Source: Numida meleagris (taxonomy: Eukaryota > Chordata > Aves > Galliformes > Numididae). Taken from it: 64,000 nt of DNA. This document shows positions 50,480-60,084 of the stretch, piece by piece (position 1 is the stretch's first letter; each line of letters starts with the position of its first letter). The DNA is taken from the NCBI RefSeq assembly GCF_002078875.1, contig NC_034421.1:5041800-5105799 (forward strand), in the 5' to 3' direction. The notes beneath the pieces are model-generated. The model saw nothing but the letters and a program-made list of their open reading frames with translations, had not been told where the DNA came from and searched no databases. A program made the position numbers and the translations under genes.

Positions 50480-51750
50480 AAGGGATAACAAATTAGCAGC
50501 CGGGCTGAGAGAGCCCGCGAGCCGCCCATCACAATACCTGCGCAGGATGCCGTGGCCAAAGCCGGCCGTCAGCAACGGGGCCGTAAAAAGAGGGGTCCCG
50601 GGTGCCCCCCGCTTGGCACGAGGATCTGGGGACACAAAGAGTTAACGAGCTGCAGCTGCTAACCGGCAAGGGCTTCTAACAGACACCTGACGGAGAGGAA
50701 AATACCAAGTAAGCACTCGGCAGCGGCGCTGCCCGCAGCCAATTTTCCTCACTTAATATGTTTCCTGCGCTCGTCCCCCTCCCTGACCCCGGCTCCTCCC
50801 CGGTGCGTGCTCAGCCGGCCAAGCGGGCGCGGTGCCATCGTGTCCCTCCCGCGGACCCCGCGCGTCCCCCGGGCTCCCCGTGCCCGAAGCCGGGCGCCGC
50901 TCCCCAGGCGGATCTCATTCCTGCCGCGGTGCCCTCTGCCGCGCGCCCAGCCCCGTGAAGCTTCCCAGTACCGGTGCCCGTCGCGCAGCATCGGGTCNNN
51001 NNNNNNNNNNNNNNNNNNNNNNNNNNNNNNNNNNNNNNNNNNNNNNNNNNNNNNNNNNNNNNNNNNNNNNNNNNNNNNNNNNNNNNNNNNNNNNNNNNNN
51101 NNNNNNNNNNNNNNNNNNNNNNNNNNNNNNNNNNNNNNNNNNNNNNNNNNNNNNNNNNNNNNNNNNNNNNNNNNNNNNNNNNNNNNNNNNNNNNNNNNNN
51201 NNNNNNNNNNNNNNNNNNNNNNNNNNNNNNNNNNNNNNNNNNNNNNNNNNNNNNNNNNNNNNNNNNNNNNNNNNNNNNNNNNNNNNNNNNNNNNNNNNNN
51301 NNNNNNNNNNNNNNNNNNNNNNNNNNNNNNNNNNNNNNNNNNNNNNNNNNNNNNNNNNNNNNNNNNNNNNNNNNNNNNNNNNNNNNNNNNNNNNNNNNNN
51401 NNNNNNNNNNNNNNNNNNNNNNNNNNNNNNNNNNNNNNNNNNNNNNNNNNNNNNNNNNNNNNNNNNNNNNNNNNNNNNNNNNNNNNNNNNNNNNNNNNNN
51501 NNNNNNNNNNNNNNNNNNNNNNNNNNNNNNNNNNNNNNNNNNNNNNNNNNNNNNNNNNNNNNNNNNNNNNNNNNNNNNNNNNNNNNNNNNNNNNNNNNNN
51601 NNNNNNNNNNNNNNNNNNNNNNNNNNNNNGGAGCGGGCGGTGAGCGGCGGCCGTGGCGTTGTGTTTGCTCCGCGCTGGCGGCGGCATCTGCTGCGGCCGC
51701 GCTCCCCCCGAGCCGCGGGGGCAGCGCCGGTCCCTTCCCTTTTCCTTCCC
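50480..51750. promoter_or_regulatory. CpG island, candidate promoter (possibly RAI1)
   Basis: GC- and CpG-rich sequence on both sides of the 632-base gap (for example CGGACCCCGCGCGTCCCC before it and GCGGCGGCATCTGCTGCGGC after it) marks a probable promoter. Just right of the gap, GGGCG|GTGAGCGG could be a plus-strand splice donor. In mammals RAI1 is divergent from PEMT and begins with non-coding exons in a CpG island, so this is the best candidate for a RAI1 first exon. That is inference from gene order only; no RAI1 protein sequence is present in the window. Confidence 0.5.
50998..51629. other. Assembly gap (632 N) inside CpG island
   Basis: Undetermined bases within the CpG island, probably lost because of extreme GC content. 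It likely hides the transcription start and first exon of the gene at this promoter. Confidence 1.
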
Positions 51751-51930
51751 CTCTCCTTTCCTTTCCCGTTTCCTTTCCCTTGCATTTCCCTTCCATTCCC
51801 TTTCCATTCCCTTTCCATTCTCTTCCCTCCTCCTTCTCTTCCTTTCCCTTTCCCTCCTCCTTCTCTTCCTTTCCCTTTCCCTCCTCCTTCTCTCCCTTTC
51901 CCTTTGCCTCCTCCTTTCCCCTTCCATCCC
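51731..51930. repeat. Polypyrimidine tract with tandem CCTCCTTCTC units
   Basis: About 200 bases almost purely C/T on the plus strand. The first half is CTTTCC/CATTCC-like. From about 51826 a unit of about 27 bases (CTCCTCCTTCTCTTCC followed by TTTCCCTTTCC) repeats about three times. It lies directly downstream of the CpG island. Confidence 0.95.
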
Positions 51931-53146
51931 CGTGTCCCTGCCCTGCATTCAGGCTGTGCTCCCATTCCATTCCGCTCGCGGTGCCTCCTATTCGCAACCA
52001 CATCCATCCCACCCTGCACCCCCCACCCCAAGCACGAGCTCGGCTGGAGCTCAGTGACAGCAGAGGGGCCCCTCGCTGCCCCCCGGCAGCACCCCCAACC
52101 CAGGAGGCTGCAGCTTTGTACATTTGAATCCCCCCGGTGCAAGGTGGGCTGGGACCCCCGTGACCCCCTCTGGGCCTTTGTGCCAGAGCTGATGTCCAGC
52201 TGCCGTTATCCCTGTGCCCCCCCTTTTCCTATTACCCTCGTGGAAGCATTCGGCTCCTCCCCCCCATGCTCTCACTTTTGGGGACCCCGTGCAGCTGTGG
52301 TGCCCCCGTCCCAGTGCTGGCATCCCGGGGCAGTCTGTCCGGCTGCGATGGGGCGGCTGACGTCGCGGACCTGTCGGAGGTTTGCACTGACGTCAGAGCG
52401 GGGAGCTGCTGGGGTGCGCCTTCCTTTCCCCCCACCTTTAGCAGGGCGTGATGATGCTGTCCCTTAGACGCGAGCACGTTTGGTTTTGCAGCATCTCTCA
52501 TGGCTGCATGTTCCTACCTGTAGTCCCCTCGCTGTGCTGTCCTCTGGTGACCTCCCCAAAGCGATGCTTTCGCCCTCCCCAAAGCAGTGGGCCGGATTCT
52601 GCTGTGCAGTGCTCCTGGGACACCGCACGAAGTGAAGGCAGCGGTGATGCCAACACCTTCAGAGGGCTCTTGGGCATCACTGGAGCCTCGTGGGGGGTCT
52701 GGGACTGGTTTCCTTGCTGGGCTCTTTGCAGAGCATTCCTGCCCTGTGGCATTGTGCAGCCGCCTTTGTTGGGGTCACAGCATGTGTCCCCCGGGTGGCC
52801 AAGCAGCGCCGCGGTGGCCCTGCGGGCACAGAGCTGTCACCCACGGGAGGGGACACGGGTGGCATAGGTGCGGGCTGGCTGCATGCGGTGCCCCAGGGCT
52901 GCGCGCTCAGGTGCACGCTGAGAGCTGGTGTCTGCCGGCGTCTGTCAGTGCCAGATGAAAATGGACCCGGAGCTGCCGGGGGGACGGCGGGAGAAGGATG
53001 GGAAGGAGCTAAGGGAGATGGAGAGGACAGCGTTCCCTGGAGCAACCTGCTGGCACGGGGAGCGCGGGGCTGGGGGTCACCCGTGGCCCAGCTCTGCGGC
53101 TGGGAACTGCGTGAAGTTCAAGGCAGGAAGTGAGAAATGAAAAGGG

Positions 53147-53186
53147 AAAAAAAAAAAAAAAAAAAAAGAAAATAAATAAATAAAAT
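53147..53186. repeat. A21 run followed by (AAAT)n
   Basis: Twenty-one A (53147-53167), then GAAAATAAATAAATAAAAT. It resembles a retrotransposon A-tail, but no retroposed body is recognisable upstream, so it is called only as a simple repeat. Confidence 0.95.
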
Positions 53187-54350
53187 AGCACGGCCGGCAG
53201 AAACCGCCAGGGAGATTTAGGGAAGCGCCCGGCCGTGCTGGGAGCCTCCTGTACCGGTGGTGCTGGGCACGGCACAGCCACCTCTCCTCCCGCAGCCCTG
53301 TCTCCTCTGCAAGCCCCAGGGAACGATTGCATACAGAGTGCTTCGTTTCAGAGCCGCCACCGTCATTTCAGAGACCTTTTAGGCAGGAAAAGTGCTCTGT
53401 AGCGTGTAATTTGAAGGCTCTGCTCTGAACCTTCGCTGTCGCTCTGCTAAATGATCCTCTGCTCTTCCCAACCTTTGCTGCCTGGAAACCAGCGCCGGTG
53501 ACCTGGTTCCTGGCCTCGCTCCGTGCCAAGGTGAGGGGGGACGTGGGGTGCCGGGAGCAGCCCCCGCGGGGTGTTCCTCTCTCCCGTGCTGTGGGATTTC
53601 AGCCAATCTTCATCATCTCTCGCCTCTGCCTGAGCTGCAGAGGTTGTCACAGCTCGCCGAGGGTTTGCCAGCCTGCGGGGCTGGGTCTGGCGAAGGCTCT
53701 GCGGGAGAATGGGTGACTCCAGCTGAGCACCTCTGCAATGTGGGAGCTGTCGGAACGGCCCTCGCGGGGCTGCAGAATTATTTTTGGTAGCAGCCTGGGG
53801 AAGGACGCCTTGTGCCGTGCCCTCGGAGGAAGCAGCACAGCTTTGGTTTCATTGCCCTAAGCCAAGGGCAGGGCGTGCTGTGCCCGGAGAGGCTTCCTTG
53901 CTTTCTCCTTTCCTCTCCTTCTTTCCCCTCCTTCCTGTCCAAGCATGGGTTGCCCTGTGCCCCTGTGTTGGCTGGAGCAGGGTGAGCTGTGCCTTTCCTC
54001 TTGCTGTGGGCGCTGGGCAGCGTTGTGGAGGGAGAAGGAAGGGGAGAAGATGAGGCGTTGGCACGTGGAGGGCTCCTCTTGCTCCGGGTTAGATTTGCTT
54101 TTGGATTCGCCAAGGCGATGAGAGTCAATGTGACGTGCAAGTTGGTGCACATCACCGCATCAGACACATGGATGGGGCAGGAGAGAACATCCGAGCCATC
54201 CCCATGGTGCTGGCAGTTCCATGGGGCCAACCAGACCTGGGGATACCACCGTGTCCCCGAGCAGTGGCTGCCACTCACTGGTGTCCTGTCCCAGCAGCAG
54301 GGCATGGGGCAGAGCAATTGGAGTTCCCCTTCCCCTTAACCACTGTTTGC

Positions 54351-54415
54351 GGGGATGCTCGTGGATGCAGCCCTTATGGGGATGCTCATGGATGCAGCCC
54401 TCCTGGATGCAGGTG
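54351..54415. repeat. 27-base tandem repeat
   Basis: GGGGATGCTC-TGGATGCAGCC starts at 54351 and at 54378. A third partial copy (CTGGATGCAGG) follows, for about 2.4 copies with a 27-base period. Confidence 0.9.
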
Positions 54416-54480
54416 GAGGGACGGGGTGATGTACACCTGGAAATGTGCTCCAAGCCCATGAGCTCAGCACCGCCGGATTT

Positions 54481-54519
54481 GGGGTGGTCCCCTGGTGCAG
54501 GGGTGGTCCCCTGGTACAG
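54481..54519. repeat. 19-base tandem duplication
   Basis: GGGGTGGTCCCCTGGT starts at 54481 and again at 54500. There are two copies differing mainly by TGCA against TACA at the end. Each unit also contains the near-palindrome GGGGTGGTCCCC. Confidence 0.9.
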
Positions 54520-57500
54520 CTGCTGAGATGTGGCATCGTGTGGCATCCACGCCGGGTTTGGCTTTGGCTGCACGGCCTCGTTTTTGAGAGCTGGAATGTG
54601 CTCAAAGATCGGCTTTCCGAGTTGCTTTTTTTGGTTTTGTTTTGTTTTAAATGACAGCATTTCCCCTTTAAATTTACATCTCTAGCTGGGGAACACAGAG
54701 CCTGGTGAGAGAGGGAGTGTGAGACTTTTATAAAAAGAACGAGTCGGGTTTTATTATCCCTTTGAGACGAGCAGGGAAAATCTATACTGAAGGCATGAAA
54801 TAGCAATAAAAATGGACTTTTTGCCAAAGCAAAATTAATTGAGTGGATCTCGGTCCTCAAGCCTGAGCTCTGGGAGGCTTAGGAGCTGGGTATGAGCTGT
54901 GCTGCCCCCTCCCAGGATCCCACCCCTCCAGGACAGGAGGCAACACCACGCTCTGGTCCTTGGTGTTGGACATGGGAGCAGGGGGTTGTGCTTGGGACAG
55001 CATTCCCATCATCTCGGGACGCAGCATCCCCATCACCTCCAGCCAGATGGACCAGGGACCTGGCTTGGTGACCTGCTCCAAGGACATGGCTTGGGGGCAT
55101 GCTCCAAGGTGCTTTTGGGGCAAAACCTATGCAGATAAGGAAACCTTCTCCTGGATTTTGTTCCTCCGGACACTCAGCAGCTCCGCTCTCCCTTTCTCGG
55201 GGAAGGCTGGACAGAGCGCTGGGGACAGAAGGGCTTTTTTCAGCAGATGGTGCAAAGAGGACGGAGCTGCGTCAAGCTCCCAAGCCCACCAGAGACGCGG
55301 AGATTAAATAGCGAAGGGCTGAGAGGCAGCTCCAGGCGGGAGGAGGAAGGAGAGAAAGGGAAAATGGGGGTGGAAATAGGATTGGAGAGTGGAAGGGGGG
55401 AGAGGAGCGCTGGTTTGAACAGGAATCTCCTCCCACTTGATGTCTCCCCTCCAATTCGGAGGGCCTGGATTCGGTGCCATAAAAATATAGCCCTTTTCAA
55501 TCCCTTATCTTGCAGGAGCAGAAACAATTGGCCTGCAAAGAAGGAGAAAACAATCTGTTTGACTGACAAACAAAAACACATTTCTGCACAAAAGGAGGAG
55601 GAGGAAGAGGCAGCTGTCTGGCTGCTGCTCTGGCTTTTTTTCTCTCCCCTCCCTCTCCTGTCCCCTCGCTGACGGTGTCGGAGCGGAGCTGCTACCCTTG
55701 CCAGCACCGCAGCCGCCGTTCTGACTGGCTGGGTTCAATGTCAGGCTCCCGCAGCAAATGTCATTGTCCGCCCCGTGTCACCAGCCGTGGCGGGGCTCCG
55801 GGGGATCGGCAGCACTGGTTGTAGGGCATGGAGACAGAACTGGGGCTTGGGAGGGGGAGCGGCGGCGGGGGCTCGGGGTGGCGGAGCTGGTGATGGAGGG
55901 GGAGCAGGAAAGGTCTCGCTGGGGATGTGGGCTGCTTGGGGCACCCACTGCTGAGGCTGCATTGTTGCTGGAGCCTCGTGGATCTCCAGCATCAGCTCCG
56001 TGCCTCAGTTTCCCCGTGTGCAAAGTGACTGTGAGAGCAGGAGAGTGCTGGAGGAGAGCCAGGGGACAGAAGCACGTTGGGCGCCATCAGCCGTTATCCC
56101 AAATCCCAAAAACCAGCGTTGCCATCAGACAGCCATCAGAGCCCGTGGGATTTCAGCTGATCTCCATCTTCCTCAAATTCCTCCGTCCTCCAAACTCCTG
56201 CCCCCAGCAGCAGTGCTTCCCTCCCAGGAGCAGCTTTCTGATGGGGCTCTGCTCTCCATGGACACGTGGAGCAGCACCTTGCACCTGGAGCAGCAGCAGT
56301 GAGCAGGACAGCCTCAGTATTGCTCCTAGTGGTGCCCCATAGGGAATCTACTGTAAATAAAGGAGCATGAGAAGAAAACCTTGAAGCCACCACAACGGCC
56401 CTCATTGCCTTTGGTGCAGGCTGCTATTGGAGTCCTCTGGAAAGCTGTTGGTGGGCAGTTGGCTTTTTCCTGTTGATAAGGAGCTGCTTTGCTCAACAGA
56501 AGAGCAGTGTGGAAGAAATCAGAGCTTCCAGGTGAGTTAATGACAGATAACGGTGCTTGGTTCGTGAGTGGCTCGCCCAGTGCCTCCATCCAGGCTGGGA
56601 TTGATGGGAGCATCCAGAATTGGAAAGAGTCTGAGAGATCCGGCCTCGACTTGCTCAGAGTGCCACAGCAGAAGCCTTGGGGAATATCTGAGCCAAAACA
56701 TGAAAGGACTTCATATCTTGCTCCCAAAATGGAGCGTTTTCTGCTTCTCCCTTCCGCTTTCATTTCTAAGGGAAGCGAGAGGAGCCACCTCTCCGCATGC
56801 CCAGCTGCAGCGAGGAGAAGACTCAGAAACCGACGGGACTCCTGCAACTTCTGTGCTCGACTTTCCTGTGCAGAACGGGAAGGTGCCGTGTCAGCGCGCC
56901 TCGTGATCCGGCCGTAACCTCTCGTTACCCCGCTGCCGTCAGCTGACCGGGCTGCGCGGGGCTCCGTCTCTAGCAGAGCGTTGCTGTGCTGTGCTGCGTG
57001 CTGATTTCGGGCAGGAAGAGGCCCAGAGCTCCCACGTGAGCGGCGTTTGCAGGCACTGCAGGCAGCGGCCGCTGTGTTTTGTATCATCAAATCCCATCTC
57101 TACCCCAAAAAACGAGCCCGGCGAGGGTTTGGTGTCTCGAGTTCAGTGCTGGAGATGCAATGCGCTGCTGAAGTGGGGCTCGCAAAGGGCTGAAGTTTGG
57201 CTCGGGGTGAAGCAACCGTCGGCTCTCCGTGCTGTAGCGTCCAGCGTGGCCGTGGGAGCCGCTCTCAGGGCAGAGGCAGAGCCTGGCTCAGGAAGGGATG
57301 GTAGAGACAGGATGCAGCCTGCTGGGATCCCACCTCCCTGCTCCAGCCCTGCAGCTGCTGGCTCCCGTCTCAGAGCCCTGGTGTGGTGTGGCAGCGGTCC
57401 TCCTGCCGATGGGTGCCCGGTCCTGCCCCATCCCCAGCCACTGGGTGCAGCTCCAGGCATGGAGCCGTCCATGCATCAGCATTCGGAGGGGCATTGCTCG

Positions 57501-59561
57501 TGTGCAGTGATGGCCGGTGGTGGAAGGGCCGTGAGAAATGCCTTGTTCTGTGCATTTCACCCCTTTGGCACTCGCAGACTGGCCGCAATATTTTTGTAGT
57601 TGCATTAAGCATTCAGAGTGACTGCGATTTCCCCCACCGTCTTCATTATTCAAAATTGTCCTCCAGATAATTTCTGCAAATAATTCGAGGGCTTTGCTCT
57701 TTTGTGAATACTCGGGCTCAAGAATTAGAGCCCTTTTAATTGGGATCTTGCGTCACGTGCTGGGTTTGGGCTTCCCAATTGGGCAGGCTTCACTTTCAGA
57801 CTCGAGGTTTGGGGAGGGAATTGTTGCGATTAAGAATTTGAAATTCACATTCTTCCAATATCTCCAGTTGCTGCTTCAAAGCAGCGCTCTGTCTCTTCCT
57901 TTTTTCTCTTCCTGGCCAGAATTCCACGCCGGTAACTTGTGGTCTTGGAGAACATAAACAAAATGCACCGAATAGAACGTCCTTAAGAAGTTGAGCGGTG
58001 ATTCACGGTCATTTGTTTGGTATTATTCTCCTAGCTCGGTTAAAATAATGATGAAAATAATTTTAAAACATAAAAAGTCACCCAGCGAGGGGACATTTGC
58101 AGTGCTTGGCTTACAGAACCCTCCATCCACAGCACTTGGGGTGCCCGGGAGCATCCTATGGGCATGCCCCATCTTTCCCCTGTCCCAGCAGGACCCTGTG
58201 CTGTGCTGGTGCCCACAGAGCAGGGCAGCACCCAGCTGCTCACTCCCTCCAGCTGCCGCCGCCGATTGCCCTGCAAAATAAAGGTACAGCAGGGACCCCT
58301 TAAATGCAGAGCTGTGGCGCGCAGTTAATCATATCCTCTTAACGGGTTTATTCGCTCATTAAATATTTAAGACTCGTTTCTCTTTATCAATAGTGTGGAG
58401 GCGTGCAGGCCCGGTGCAAAGATTTATGCACACAATAGGATCGGGTGCATTTGGATTTGTTTGAAGGGATCTGAGAGGCATTTAAAACCCTTCCAAGGGG
58501 GACGGTGCCATGTCCCTCCGGTGAGAACTGTGCCTCCTGACTGTGGGTTGGAGGCAGCGGGAGGGGAGGTTGGGTGGCATGGGCTCTCCCTCGGTGCTTT
58601 GGAAATAGCCGTGCCCAGGTTTGAGAGGTGCAGAGGTCTCTCTCGGGGCTGCTGTGAGCTCCCCGGGGCTGAGGGAGTTGCTCCGTGTGGAGGGAGCCCT
58701 GGTGCTGGCAGTGGGGTAGTGCAAGTGGTGGCTTTCATCCCCTCTGCCCATCGCTGTCCACGCAAAGAGCCTTGCCGTGGCGGTTCAGATGTGAATTTCA
58801 GCTTGTTTGGGAGCAGGTGCAACATCTGTTCTGCTGCTGCTACCTGGGCTCTGCTCCTCACGCAGGGCTCAGAGCGCTGGTGGCCTGTTTGGGCCATGGC
58901 ATGGGGGGCACCCAGCCCACCCCGTGCAGTCCCTGCCCCCTGCAGCCCACCTGCCTGGAGCACCCAGTGCCCTCATTTCCCATCCAAGTCCCCGTATGAT
59001 GCTCCACGGCTGCCAGCTGCTGCCAGATGTGCTGCTCCCGACTGGGGGAAGCAATCCCTTGTGCATCGTGCCTGTTCCCTGTTCTCCCGTGGCCGTGGGT
59101 TGCACCCTGGTGCTGCGGCAGTGGGGAGCCAGGGCAGGGACTGCACGCCCAGAGCAGCTGCACAATGTCACCTGTACCCGTCCTTCCAGCAAGCCAGAGC
59201 TTGCAGGGCTCTATCAGCAGCTCAGCAGCCCCTGCTCGGATCAGGAGGGAACATCTCATGCCAAGAGCCGTCCCCCTGGGCTGCAGCTTGCAGTTGGTGC
59301 TGGCAGCAGCTGGCACCCGTTATTCAGACCCCTTCCCAAACCCTCTCAGGAGGTGCTGGGGAGGATGGGGGGTGCAGGGGCAGTGTGCAGAGCTGACAGC
59401 CCAGGGCCGGGGGGAATGTATCGCCGTCAGATATTTCCCCAAACCTCTCCTGCTTTGCAGCGTGCCCACTGGAAAGAAAGGATCTGACAGCAGTAAAGCT
59501 GTCGGGCGGCTGTGCTGCTGTTTTTTTTTTTTTAAAGTTCTATGATAGCTTCTCTTCCTCT

Positions 59562-59584
59562 CCCTCCCACCCCCCCACCCCCCT
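59562..59584 (-). other. G-quadruplex motif (C-tracts on plus strand)
   Basis: The plus strand has C-tracts of 3, 3, 7 and 7 separated by single T or A bases, so the minus strand matches G3+N1 repeated four times. Confidence 0.85.
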
Positions 59585-59755
59585 TTTTTTAATAGCTAAT
59601 GCATCTGTCACTACTTTCCTAATGAGCTTTCCGAAAGGGCCTTGGGGACCTCTACCTATCCGTGTGGGTTTGGATTGGAGCTCTCTCCGGGGAGGCCGAG
59701 GGAATTCAGCTCCCCATGTCACCCCCAGCTCCTCTCCGAGGGCAGCTTGTCCGGA

Positions 59756-59771
59756 GGGAGGGAGGGAGGGG
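59756..59771 (+). other. G-quadruplex motif
   Basis: GGGAGGGAGGGAGGGG on the plus strand: four G-tracts with single-base loops, the most stable class of intramolecular quadruplex. Confidence 0.9.
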
Positions 59772-59982
59772 AAGGCAGCAATATCTCAGCGCTCGGATTG
59801 CTGGCGTGCACCCCCTGCAATCACAGCCAATAATGACAAAAAGACGGGGCTGCTGCCAGAGATAGAGAGCTGAGCTCCAAGCGTTACAGCAATGTCACAG
59901 CCTTGGGACTGCTGCTGGCTGCTACTGGAAAGAAATTTCCTCACAACAGGCAGAGTTATAGGAAGGAGCCATTGATTGCATT

Positions 59983-60084
59983 AAAAAAAAAAAAAAAAAC
60001 CCCCCCCCCCCTCTTTTTTTTTTTTTTTTTTATTTTTGGCATGGATTTTCAAGGCTTTTTTTTTTTTTCCCCAGCCCCCCCCCC
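59983..60084. repeat. A17-C12-T18 ... T13 ... C10 homopolymer cluster
   Basis: A17 (59983-59999), C12 (60000-60011), TC, T18 (60014-60031), then T13 (60056-60068), CCCCAG and C10 (60075-60084). The A17 and T18 runs are complementary and separated by the C-tract. Confidence 0.95.

Larger units (their letters stand above)
34424..50480. other. Intergenic region, no gene recognised
   Basis: About 16 kb upstream of PEMT. No exon, pseudogene or RNA gene could be supported. Open frames up to about 316 codons occur (for example plus strand 38515-39465) but have proline/serine-rich, shadow-like composition and no recognisable domain. Contents noted separately: a TCCA microsatellite, 25-base tandem duplications and an 80-base gap. 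Confidence 0.6.

Noticed and set aside
50749..52467. Very long open frames on both strands (up to about 500 codons)
   Set aside because: They cross the 632-base gap and a C/T-rich tract whose translation is low complexity in every frame.
53147..53186. Retroposed gene or SINE ending in the A21 tail
   Set aside because: No coding remnant, tRNA-like head or target-site duplication was recognised on either side.
58395..59396. 333-codon plus-strand open frame
   Set aside because: Cys/Trp/Pro-rich chance translation of GC-rich DNA, with equally long overlapping frames. It does not resemble RAI1 or any known family.
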